Source: an uncultured Bacteroidales bacterium (GTDB taxonomy: Bacteria; Bacteroidota; Bacteroidia; Bacteroidales; P3). From it: 64,000 bases of DNA. Under the pieces are notes generated by a model. That model saw only the letters and a list, made by a program, of their open reading frames with translations. It was not told the DNA's origin and made no database searches. The stretch is from assembly GCA_905234695.1 (NCBI GenBank), contig CAJOHZ010000002.1, positions 80,657 to 144,656 of the forward strand, given 5' to 3'. Of this stretch, positions 25,704 through 33,671 are shown in pieces. Position numbers and translations under genes: made by a program. The first letter of the stretch is position 1. Every line of letters begins with the position of its first letter.

Positions 25704-26783
25704 TTATTGGATTCGAACGCGCGGGTCAAGGACAGCATAGAGGATGTCCGTGAGGATGTTGATGACAATCAGCAGCACACAGATAAAGAGGATTGCCCCC
25801 ATGACCACGGGAAAATCGTATTGGTCCAGTCCGTTGACAATCACAACGCCCATCCCCTTCCAGTCGAATACATATTCCACAAACACCGCTCCCGCCAGCA
25901 GGCCGGCCAGCCAACCCGAAGCCGACGTCACGACGGGGTTGAGGGCATTGCGCAGCGCATGGCGGAACACCACCCGGCCAAAGGACATACCCTTGGCCTT
26001 GGCAGTGCGGATATAGTCCTGTGAGAGGGCTTCAAGGAGCGAGTTGCGCGTAAGTTGCGTGAGAGTCGCCAAGGGACGGATGCCCAGCGTCAGGGCTGGC
26101 AGAATAAGGTTCTTGATATCCAGATACTCGCCGGTGCCATAGTCGTCGACGGTGTAGAGGTTTCCGAACATGTTGAGGTGCGTGTAGTCCGCCAGCACAT
26201 AGGCGAAGAACCAGGCAATCAGGATGGCCGCAAAGAACGAGGGAAGCGACATCCCCATGGTGGAAAGTACCAGCGTGACACGGTCCACCCATGTGTCTTT
26301 GTACAGGGCCGACAACACCCCCAAAAGGATGCCCAGCACAAGGGCGAAGCCCAGCGCGACAACCGCAAGGAGGGCGGTCTGGGGGAACGCCGTGGCGATG
26401 ATATCGGAGACCCGCCGCTTGCTCTGGTAGCTGCGACGCAGATAGGGAGCCTTCGCCACCACCGAGGTGCTGCCCACCTTCAGCAGGGTTGCATAGGGGG
26501 CGTATTTGTTGGCATCGAGGTAGAAATAGCTCGTGGAATCGCGGTGGTTGTGCAGCGAGATGGGCAGAAGGTCGTTCAGATAGTTGACATATTGCAGGCC
26601 CACCGGCTTGTCGCGTCCCAGGTCACGGTTGATGATGCGGATGCTCTCCTCGTCGGCCCGCTGGCCGAGCATCATCCGCGCGGGGTCGCCCGGCAGGATG
26701 TTGAACAGAAAGAACACCAGCGTCAGCACCCCCAGCAACACCAGGAGTCCATACATAAGCCGTTTCAGTGTATACCTCAGCAA
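25704..26783 (-). CDS. ABC transporter permease (DppB/OppB-like)
   Basis: This 359-residue inner-membrane permease resembles peptide/nickel ABC importers. It begins with the typical LRYTLKRLMYGLLVLLGVLT and has FNILPGDPARMMLG, a long periplasmic loop, further helices and the ATPase-contact (EAA-like) segment IRTAKAKGMSFGRVVFRHAL. The partners of a normal operon (second permease, ATPases, binding protein) are absent on both sides, so they must be encoded elsewhere. It is convergent with the heptose operon, whose stop is only 10 nt away. Confidence 0.9.
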   Translation of the reverse strand: MLRYTLKRLMYGLLVLLGVLTLVFFLFNILPGDPARMMLGQRADEESIRIINRDLGRDKPVGLQYVNYLNDLLPISLHNHRDSTSYFYLDANKYAPYATLLKVGSTSVVAKAPYLRRSYQSKRRVSDIIATAFPQTALLAVVALGFALVLGILLGVLSALYKDTWVDRVTLVLSTMGMSLPSFFAAILIAWFFAYVLADYTHLNMFGNLYTVDDYGTGEYLDIKNLILPALTLGIRPLATLTQLTRNSLLEALSQDYIRTAKAKGMSFGRVVFRHALRNALNPVVTSASGWLAGLLAGAVFVEYVFDWKGMGVVIVNGLDQYDFPVVMGAILFICVLLIVINILTDILYAVLDPRVRIQ

Positions 26784-26808
26784 GGTTTAATTTTTTTGTT
26801 TTATTTGC

Positions 26809-26834
26809 AGGGGCGTACTCCCGTGTACGCCCTC
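26809..26834. repeat. Dispersed GGGCGTAC palindrome
   Basis: An inverted repeat GGGCGTAC ... GTACGCCC with a 6-nt centre lies in the gap between tsaB and the permease gene. A near-identical element occurs inside the rlmI coding region at 41411-41436, so it is a dispersed repeat. Confidence 0.75.
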
Positions 26835-26864
26835 ATTTGTATGGGTGTATACCCTATCATTGAA

Positions 26865-27581
26865 TCATCGAAGTCCACGTACAACGGATTTCTTGGCCAC
26901 GAAGTCCTTGAGATAGAAGGGTTCGAAATAGGCCACATCCTCCTGGTGCCCGGATTCCAGTTTCTGCAAGGCCACCGGCAGAAGCCCTGCGGCCGAGATG
27001 GCAAACGCGGCATCCAACCGGGCATTGGGATGGCTGCCGAGCAGCGGGAAGCACTTGGGCGCGCCGTCGCCGATGAAGGTCACCGATCCACGGTCGAGGT
27101 AATCATCATATATTCCTTCGGCGATGATGTCCGCCTGTGTGCCCCGCAGTTCGCTGACCGATGTCCGTTGACCGTCGACAGCGGTATTGGCATAGAACGC
27201 CGTGTAGCACTCCATGCGGCGGGCGTCAATCATCGGACACACCAGGCCGTCATACCCTGGGTGCTGGGCATAATACTGAGCCGCCATGCTCTGCAGGGTG
27301 GGTACCGACAGCAGCGGGATGCCGAGGGCGTAGCATAAGCCCTTGGCGGTGCTCACGCCGATGCGCAGACCCGTATAGCTTCCGGGGCCGGCCGACACAC
27401 ATACCGTGCCGATGTCGGCGGGACGCAGGCCGCACGCCTCCAACAGCTGGGTGATGAACGGCGTGAGTTGCGACGAATGGGCATTGGGCTCCGTCGAACG
27501 GCGTTCGGCAATCACACCCCCCTCGTCGGCAATGGCCACCGAGCAAACCTGCGTGGCCGTCTCTATAAGCAATAGTTTCAC
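26865..27581 (-). CDS. tsaB: tRNA threonylcarbamoyladenosine biosynthesis protein TsaB
   Basis: This 238-residue ASKHA-fold protein is the partner that stabilises TsaD during formation of t6A37 in tRNAs reading ANN codons. Diagnostic stretches are LLIETATQVCSVAIAD, HSSQLTPFITQLL and VCVSAGPGSYTGLRIGVST. I chose GTG 27581, which begins directly with the first beta strand; a TTG at 27605 would add eight residues. The 7-bp repeat AATTTTC occurs in the short gap upstream (27604-27617). LolA and FolE precede it on the same strand. Confidence 0.93.
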   Translation of the reverse strand: MKLLLIETATQVCSVAIADEGGVIAERRSTEPNAHSSQLTPFITQLLEACGLRPADIGTVCVSAGPGSYTGLRIGVSTAKGLCYALGIPLLSVPTLQSMAAQYYAQHPGYDGLVCPMIDARRMECYTAFYANTAVDGQRTSVSELRGTQADIIAEGIYDDYLDRGSVTFIGDGAPKCFPLLGSHPNARLDAAFAISAAGLLPVALQKLESGHQEDVAYFEPFYLKDFVAKKSVVRGLR

Positions 27582-27620
27582 CTTGAAAATTTCTAACGCC
27601 GACAATTTTCAATTTTCAAT

Positions 27621-28262
27621 TCATCTCATATCCACCACTTCGATACCGGGGGCGGCAGTGTAGGTGAAGTCCCCGTCGGAGGCCCTGGCCCCTTTGAAAT
27701 TCGACACGACATACTCGCCCCGCGTGGAGTCGTAGTTGTGCTGCTCAATCTTCTTCAGCGCGCCGGTCTTGGCATTGATGAAGAGACGGAGCTTGTGGTA
27801 TTGCCGGGCCTTCTTGGGCTGGAGATCCACCACCGCGGTGCCGTCCTCGTCTTCACGGATGAACTTGGGACGGTAGTTCTTGGCGTAATTGGCCAGCAGT
27901 TTGGCGGGATTGGTGAGGTCGTCGTCCGAGTCGGTCATATTGGTGACCACCACCTCCTTGGCGGTGGTATTCAGCTGCCACACGCTCTTCCCGTCGCAGT
28001 AAATTTCCAAGTCGCCCGACTTGACGCGGTACTTCGGGGCCTTATACAGAATATCCGCTTTCTGGCGGAAGGTCTCTTTGTGGTCGGCATCGTAGTTGGC
28101 CACGGTGATAGTAAAACAGACTGTACCCTTCATCTTGTCGGCAGCCTTTTTGAGAATCGCGTTGGCGTTCTCGTCAACCATGCCGTTGGCGGTATGGGTG
28201 ATTTGCGCCGGGAGAAGCATGAAGGAGGTAGTAAGGACTAAGAAGAATAGTATTTTTTTCAT
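27621..28262 (-). CDS. LolA-like outer-membrane lipoprotein carrier
   Basis: This 213-residue exported protein has a signal peptide (MKKILFFLVLTTSFMLLPAQ) and a LolA-like half-barrel pattern: ADKMKGTVCFTITVANYD, KADILYKAPKYRVKSGDLEI, YCDGKSVWQLNTTAKEVVV, then LFINAKTGALKKIEQHNYD. LolA escorts lipoproteins across the periplasm. Bacteroidota often encode several LolA-like proteins, some with other roles, so the exact cargo is uncertain. It lies between folE and tsaB on one strand. Confidence 0.85.
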   Translation of the reverse strand: MKKILFFLVLTTSFMLLPAQITHTANGMVDENANAILKKAADKMKGTVCFTITVANYDADHKETFRQKADILYKAPKYRVKSGDLEIYCDGKSVWQLNTTAKEVVVTNMTDSDDDLTNPAKLLANYAKNYRPKFIREDEDGTAVVDLQPKKARQYHKLRLFINAKTGALKKIEQHNYDSTRGEYVVSNFKGARASDGDFTYTAAPGIEVVDMR

Positions 28263-28288
28263 AAAACGATGTTTTCCTGGACACTGAA

Positions 28289-28894
28289 TTAATGCAGGCT
28301 CACGCCGATGATGTGCATGAACTCCTCACGGGTCTTGGGGTCGTTCATGAACGCCCCGGTGAAGTCGCTGGTGGTGGTGACGCTGTTCTGCTTCTGCACC
28401 CCGCGCATCGACATGCACATGTGCTGTGCCTCGATGACCACGGCCACGCCCAGCGGGTTGAGGGTGCGCTGGATGCAGTCTTTGATCTGCTTGGTGAGAC
28501 GCTCCTGCACCTGCAAGCGGCGGGCGTAGGCATCCACCACACGGGGTATCTTGCTCAGTCCCACGATGGTGCCGTTGGGAATATAAGCCACATGCGCCTT
28601 GCCCACGAAGGGCACCATGTGGTGCTCGCAGAGCGAGTAAAGTTCGATGTCCTTGACCACCACCATCTGCTTGTAGTCCTCATGGAACATCGCCGACCGC
28701 AGGATATCTTCGGGGTTGAGGTCGTAGCCGTTGGTAAAGAAAAGCATGGCCTTGGCGATACGCTCGGGGCTTTTCAGCAAGCCCTCGCGATCCGGATCCT
28801 CACCCAGCAGGCGCAGAATCTCCTTGTAGTGTGCCGCCATCTGCACCACACATTCCTCGTCGTATTTGTCAATCTTCTGGTAACCTAATTCCAT
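28289..28894 (-). CDS. folE: GTP cyclohydrolase I
   Basis: This 201-residue enzyme converts GTP to dihydroneopterin triphosphate, the first step of folate synthesis. The zinc ligands are visible: Cys89 and His92 in [10 protein letters not shown] and Cys160 in [29 protein letters not shown] is the usual N-terminal signature. ATG 28894 gives the normal length; a longer reading from 28933 adds a poor N-terminus. Confidence 0.96.
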   Translation of the reverse strand: MELGYQKIDKYDEECVVQMAAHYKEILRLLGEDPDREGLLKSPERIAKAMLFFTNGYDLNPEDILRSAMFHEDYKQMVVVKDIELYSLCEHHMVPFVGKAHVAYIPNGTIVGLSKIPRVVDAYARRLQVQERLTKQIKDCIQRTLNPLGVAVVIEAQHMCMSMRGVQKQNSVTTTSDFTGAFMNDPKTREEFMHIIGVSLH

Positions 28895-29000
28895 TCTGAA
28901 CGGATATTTAGAACCAATAACGCAGAAAGCCAAAACAAAGTATATCCCAAAGAGAAAAAAATCCCGAAATATCCAAACCCTCCCCGCAAACGACCAAAGA

Positions 29001-29942
29001 CTACATAAAGTCGCGAATAGGGCCGAATTCGCTGGCGGCCCTGGCGAAACATTCCTCTGAGGAGTACTCGTCGATCAAGGGGTTGACACACATCAGTTGC
29101 TGACGCGACACTTTGTAAGTCAACGGCCGGGTATCGGGTTTGACGAATGTGGACAAGGGCAGTCCTGCTGCAAGATGCTGTCTAAGCGCATTGAAGACCG
29201 TCCACCTATCGTGATACAGCGGAAACTCCTCGGGATGCAGGTGTACGACCGTGGCGGCGGCATACGACAACGGCTGCCGCATCGCCAAACACCCGTCGAG
29301 GACACCCCACAAGGTTGTGTCCACCACCGCCGACAGCAGTCGTTCGTCAGACTCTTCGAGCATCACTACACAACTTTCGTCTTTGATGCGGTGGAAATCG
29401 CAGTGTGAACCATGGCTGGACTCCTGACGCAAGTAGACGAACTTCAGCAGGTCGTTCGGCTGGTAGTGGCGGTTGTGCTTCAACAAATCGCGGGACCACT
29501 CCCCCACTGTCACCCCTTCGAAGGTGGTCAGGCCAAGTTTGATGTCGGTCAACATCCTGTCCTCGTCGTCCAGCTGACACAGTACGGGAATCAGCGTGCC
29601 ATTGCTGATATAGTGCGGCTCCAGAATGGCGTTACCTTGCCGCGACTCCTCCTGAGGCAGCCAACAACGGGTAATGGGCTTGTTGAGGTGTAGATAAGTG
29701 AGGTAGGGATTACGGTTGCTCCCGTCGGCCTCAATGTTCTCACGCATCTGGGGCTTCAAGTACCTATACATGGCTCTCGCGTTAATCATCGTCAGCTTGT
29801 TCTTCATCGAAAGCGTGGTGCGGTGGTTGTGGAAGTAATCGATTTTTTGGGTAACGATGATACGCCCATCAGCCTTCCTGCGTTTGAACGTAAATGCCCC
29901 CGCCGATTTTCTCATCGGAAATAATGCTTCTAAAATTGCCAT
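29001..29942 (-). CDS. Hypothetical protein
   Basis: This 313-residue protein has no signal peptide. The N-terminus ([19 protein letters not shown] ... [10 protein letters not shown], then a hydrophilic stretch and [10 protein letters not shown]) loosely resembles the layout of Bacteroidota DUF6266-like proteins, but I am not confident. The rest is not recognised; it contains [14 protein letters not shown] and [16 protein letters not shown]. Upstream lies an unusual array of 11-bp repeats (29994-30111). It could belong to the accessory stretch that follows, though its base composition looks closer to the chromosome. Confidence 0.6.
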   Translation of the reverse strand: MAILEALFPMRKSAGAFTFKRRKADGRIIVTQKIDYFHNHRTTLSMKNKLTMINARAMYRYLKPQMRENIEADGSNRNPYLTYLHLNKPITRCWLPQEESRQGNAILEPHYISNGTLIPVLCQLDDEDRMLTDIKLGLTTFEGVTVGEWSRDLLKHNRHYQPNDLLKFVYLRQESSHGSHCDFHRIKDESCVVMLEESDERLLSAVVDTTLWGVLDGCLAMRQPLSYAAATVVHLHPEEFPLYHDRWTVFNALRQHLAAGLPLSTFVKPDTRPLTYKVSRQQLMCVNPLIDEYSSEECFARAASEFGPIRDFM

Positions 29943-30343
29943 AATTGTATAATGTTTAAAAGTTTATAATTTGTCTTGTCATCCTCCGTAGTGGTCTCGG
30001 TGAAGTCTCGGTAAAACTTCGGTGTGATTTTTGTGATCTTCCCATGATCTTCCCATGTTCTTCCCATGATCTTCCCATGATCCTCCCATCGATGATGGGA
30101 AGAATATGGGAGGAATTCGGGTTGAACTTGGCAATAACTCCGAGGGAACACCGACACCACAAAAAGGGAACGGCGAACCCACTACGTTATTGCATTGTGA
30201 GACAAAAAAATTCGAAATTAGTATCTTATTGATACATAGACTATTCCTTCAATGCAGACGAATAATATCGCAGACTACCCTATCGACACCACCTTGAGGG
30301 GGTAATGGTTTCCGTCTTTGATTAGATCAGACGCTGTATTTAT
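29943..30343. other. Gene-free region upstream of the 29001-29942 gene
   Basis: About 400 nt without a convincing gene. It holds the 11-bp repeat array (29994-30089) and its inverted partner (to 30111). The remainder (30112-30343) shows no recognised element. Short minus-strand open frames here merely translate the repeats. Confidence 0.7.
29994..30111. repeat. 11-bp tandem repeat array with terminal hairpin
   Basis: Three 11-bp units of the type GTCTCGGTGAA (29994-30026) are followed by an 8-nt spacer and five units of GATCTTCCCAT or one-base variants (30035-30089). Directly after comes inverted sequence, ATGGGAAG and ATGGGAGG (30095-30111), able to pair with the last units in a hairpin. 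The 11-bp period is close to one helical turn. The array lies about 50 nt upstream of the 29942 start codon. Confidence 0.9.
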
Positions 30344-30751
30344 CTAAAGGTTTATGATTAAATCTGCTTCCTCGTCTTCTATGTTGTAGTTTTCCAAATC
30401 ATCCTCAGTCATCAGATTAATCTCGTTAGGAATATTCCTTGTATCGAATAATTGATATTGGTCTTCTCCACAAAGGATGTAGAAGAATCGTTCGCTAAAA
30501 GGTTTCTCTTCAGCAGCGACAGCTCCATAAACAGGGCCCGTGACAAGACATTCGTTGACAATATCGCCGTTTTTTACGGCGCTGATTTTGGCAGAGTCAT
30601 CGGATATCTGCATCCAATAATAGCCCACATTGTCAATGGTTGTGATGCTGTCACCAACGTTCAAAGTTACAGTATTGATTGGTTGCTTGTCACTTGAGCC
30701 TGAACAACTGACAAATAAAAGTGCTAATAAGATAATGATTACTTGCTTCAT
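30344..30751 (-). CDS. Putative lipoprotein
   Basis: This 135-residue protein begins MKQVIIILLALLFVSCSGSS, a short signal ending in a probable lipidated cysteine. The body has NVGYYWMQISDDSAKISAVK, a FYILCGEDQYQLFD stretch and an acidic end (TEDDLENYNIEDEEADLIIN). I know no family. ATG 30751 begins the signal peptide; a longer reading would run into the neighbouring gene. It follows the larger lipoprotein gene by 17 nt on the same strand. Confidence 0.7.
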   Translation of the reverse strand: MKQVIIILLALLFVSCSGSSDKQPINTVTLNVGDSITTIDNVGYYWMQISDDSAKISAVKNGDIVNECLVTGPVYGAVAAEEKPFSERFFYILCGEDQYQLFDTRNIPNEINLMTEDDLENYNIEDEEADLIINL

Positions 30752-30768
30752 ATTATTATTGTGTTTGT

Positions 30769-31947
30769 TCAATATCGCACCTCCCCATCCATTCCATAGT
30801 AAGGTATCAGGGAGGGGATTGCCCCGACAATCCGGCTGTGGATATCGGCAGTGAGGTTGTCGTATGAAATCCCCTGGTCTTTGGGCAAGGCTGCTGCCAA
30901 TGCTTGTCTTGCTTTTAGCCAGCGGGAAAATGTCTCTTTCAACGCCGAAACGCACTCGGTAACAGTGCTTTCGGACGGCAGGTAATGGTCATAACCAAAT
31001 TCCATGATAAGGTCATAGTCTTCCGGGCGAGAGCGCTCCACAATCCATTGCTCCCATTGTTTCGTTGTTACCGACTTCCCTTTTTGTTTGTATGGATGTC
31101 CTTTGATGACGATGTCCCACTCTACAGCCAGTTCTGCGCGACGGTTCTCTGCCAAATTCTGGTAATAGACCTCTATTTCCATGAGCTTTGCGCTGTAGCA
31201 AGATTGCGTGGACGACACGTCGCGCCACATAGAGAAACGTGCCTCGTTGAGGTCGTGCCAGGCTTTGTACTCTTCCTGCGCCAACGACTTAAGGTTGTCT
31301 GGCACATTCTCCAGCCATTTCCGATAAGCCTCAATGGTATAGTAATAGTCGATTGATGACTCAACATAACATTCGAGATTCATATCTGGCTGGTTTAGTG
31401 GCGAAAATTTATTAAAGAGTGCAATGATATAGTTGAGTGCAGAGTCTCGGTCCGCGTTGGGAACATCGGTGCAGAAAGTGTCAATGATGGCATTGACCGC
31501 CACGGCCCATTGCAGTTTATCCATTGCATCACCGTTCATATCAACCACATGATGCATGCGCATAAAGCGGTTCGTCAGGCGTATGGCGCATGAGTCGCTG
31601 TGTGTCACAATAAGTCTCTGGGAAATCTCGTCCAGTTCGGACTTGTTCATATCGGTTTCTTTCAGCGATTCATACACATCTTTTTTGTGCTCCAACCAGA
31701 CTTCCATCCAGTGGTCGAAAGTGTGAATCTCTGCCAAGTTCAACAAATCTTCCGCAGAGATTGGACTTTGTATGACTGCATTCTCGATATAGGCGATGCT
31801 GTCCTCACCCGTGATTCCCTCAGGCACTTGAACAGTGTCTCGTGGGTCGAAACCACCACCTTCATGGCCGCAGGCGGCAACTATAAACGCGAAGCATAGT
31901 GGTAATATCCTGATTAATATTGTATCAAAACGTCTTGCGATATTCAT
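30769..31947 (-). CDS. Putative lipoprotein, unknown function
   Basis: This 392-residue protein has a lipoprotein signal (LPLCFAFIVAACGHEGGG; lipobox VAAC). The mature part is strongly helical and hydrophilic, with tryptophan-rich segments such as FDHWMEVWLEHKKDVYESLK and EYKAWHDLNEARFSMWRDV. No known domain is recognised. Base composition is lower in GC than the housekeeping genes, and with the following 135-residue lipoprotein it forms a two-gene unit at the start of the accessory region. Confidence 0.65.
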   Translation of the reverse strand: MNIARRFDTILIRILPLCFAFIVAACGHEGGGFDPRDTVQVPEGITGEDSIAYIENAVIQSPISAEDLLNLAEIHTFDHWMEVWLEHKKDVYESLKETDMNKSELDEISQRLIVTHSDSCAIRLTNRFMRMHHVVDMNGDAMDKLQWAVAVNAIIDTFCTDVPNADRDSALNYIIALFNKFSPLNQPDMNLECYVESSIDYYYTIEAYRKWLENVPDNLKSLAQEEYKAWHDLNEARFSMWRDVSSTQSCYSAKLMEIEVYYQNLAENRRAELAVEWDIVIKGHPYKQKGKSVTTKQWEQWIVERSRPEDYDLIMEFGYDHYLPSESTVTECVSALKETFSRWLKARQALAAALPKDQGISYDNLTADIHSRIVGAIPSLIPYYGMDGEVRY

Positions 31948-32217
31948 CTGTTATTGTGTTGCATTACATTTTTGCACTAGTGTCTAAAATTATTATTAAG
32001 TAATGTTTAGGGACAAAATTGTCCTAAAGAGGTAAACTCTCAATAACTCCGTACGCAGTGTGGTGTAACAAGATAGATAGAAAAGGCATCTCGGAGTGAC
32101 GCTCTCTCAATTTCCCAAGTTATTTTTTGCATATCACTAAATCAAATTTAAACAGTCAATAATTTTTAAAGTTTAAACTATAACACACTTGTAATAATTG
32201 TTGATGTTTTTTAAATG

Positions 32218-33669
32218 CTATTCTGCCTGTATCTCAATTACCAGAGGCAGTATTGTTTTTTCTGATGTGGCTTCAAATCGAATCTCATTGTCATACGTAT
32301 TGACATCTGTCTGCGCTACCATTATTTCACCAATTACACTTCGTATTTTTTTGTAAATTGAACCTTTGGTATTTTTTATAGATATGCATAACTTCTCAAA
32401 ATCCAGTTCTTCTGTTGAGTAGAAAACACACAAATAATTAGTAACAGGTAGCACTTCTTCTCTGATCTGGATACAATGAGTTTCGTCGGGGATGGCGATA
32501 TGGTTGGTTTTATATGTAAGAGCCGCACTTGTTAGTTTGTCGGGGGGAAATACAGCTTCAACATTATTCAGCATATCCGAGCTAATGACATAAACATATG
32601 CTGGTCTATAATTTGACAAGAAAATACGGAAACGCATTCCTGGGGTATATCTCTCATTAATTCTATAGCAAATAATGCCGTCTTTTACATGCTTTTTAGA
32701 CTCCATCATTTCCCCGGAATAGTGTTGCAGTTCTAGTAAACCAAAGAGTTCATGCTTGATATTTTGTGAAACATCATTTTTTTGTATAAAAGGATCAGGT
32801 AATATTGGAATGGGATCCATATAGACTTCATAGGCCTCCCTTGTATAAATAAAAAAGTCATCATAAGAAATCCATGTAAACCCATTGTCTCCCCAATCAT
32901 CACCCCAACTATTCATCAACAGAAATCCACCATGTCCGTTAAAGTTGGAATCATTATATGCAACAATACACATTGCATGCCAATGATTTTCGGCTTTATT
33001 TGGACGACTGTCAGTGCTTTTAGATATCCATGATTCACTTGCATTTTCGTGAAACGACTTGGGTACCCACATGCTAATCACCACAGGGCGTTTCTCACTT
33101 ATCGATTTTTTGACCGCCGAAATTTTCTCATTTTTTGTGTTTACATACTGATAATCAAACAGTCTATTGTAATGATGTAATTTGTTACCTTTCGCTTCAT
33201 CAAAATATTTTTGTTCGATAGCGTAGTAGCATGATTTGTTTAAACTTTTGTATTTAGGAGCCCCAAATGTCTGTAAAGTTTGAAGAGCTGATTTAATATA
33301 AGTCCCTTTATCACAATATTCTGCATCTGCGGGTTTGATTATAGCATATACAAAGCATGGAGAAAAGGCCTCACGAGTAATCTGGATGTTGTCCGTCCAC
33401 CCGTTTCGTATTGCCTCAACCATAGTGCGTGCTGCGTATGCTGTTGCCCATGCCACACAAGTTTGATAATCTCTTTGATCTTTGACTTTGGGACAATATT
33501 TTAATAAAGAAAATGCCGAAGGTTGATAGGAGCGTGAGACCTGTTCTTTAACACGTGGCACACTATAATAAACAGTTGAATCCACCATACAACCAGTATA
33601 TCGCAAACTTTGTGCGCTTATGGAATAGGCCAATCCTATCAATATAGCAAGAGAAAATCTCTGTTTCAT
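32218..33669 (-). CDS. Secreted papain-like (C1) cysteine protease with C-terminal DUF4384-like domain
   Basis: This 483-residue protein has a signal peptide (MKQRFSLAILIGLAYSISAQ). The papain core follows: oxyanion Gln and nucleophile Cys71 in KDQRDYQTCVAWATAYA, catalytic His231 in HWHAMCIVAYND, and Asn253 in LLMNSWGDDWGDNG. The C-terminal third (MRFRIFLSNYRPAYVYVISS, then AVFPPDKL) resembles DUF4384-type beta domains. The usual inhibitory propeptide is very short (about 45 residues). The gene lies 2 nt after a secreted caspase-like gene on the same strand, so the two proteases are surely co-expressed. Base composition is clearly AT-rich. Confidence 0.85.
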   Translation of the reverse strand: MKQRFSLAILIGLAYSISAQSLRYTGCMVDSTVYYSVPRVKEQVSRSYQPSAFSLLKYCPKVKDQRDYQTCVAWATAYAARTMVEAIRNGWTDNIQITREAFSPCFVYAIIKPADAEYCDKGTYIKSALQTLQTFGAPKYKSLNKSCYYAIEQKYFDEAKGNKLHHYNRLFDYQYVNTKNEKISAVKKSISEKRPVVISMWVPKSFHENASESWISKSTDSRPNKAENHWHAMCIVAYNDSNFNGHGGFLLMNSWGDDWGDNGFTWISYDDFFIYTREAYEVYMDPIPILPDPFIQKNDVSQNIKHELFGLLELQHYSGEMMESKKHVKDGIICYRINERYTPGMRFRIFLSNYRPAYVYVISSDMLNNVEAVFPPDKLTSAALTYKTNHIAIPDETHCIQIREEVLPVTNYLCVFYSTEELDFEKLCISIKNTKGSIYKKIRSVIGEIMVAQTDVNTYDNEIRFEATSEKTILPLVIEIQAE

Positions 33670-33671
33670 GA

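Noticed and set aside
25690..25735. tRNA-like GGATTCGAAC stretch
   Set aside because: It is the 3' end of the ABC permease coding region (complement of DPRVRIQ); no acceptor stem or anticodon arm can be formed.
30035..30089. Possible CRISPR array
   Set aside because: Units are 11 bp and directly adjacent with no spacers, and no cas gene is present.
29930..30182. Minus-strand open frames with MGRSWEDHGK-type repeats
   Set aside because: The peptide repeat is just the 11-bp DNA array read in three frames; there is no supported start and all three frames stay open alike.
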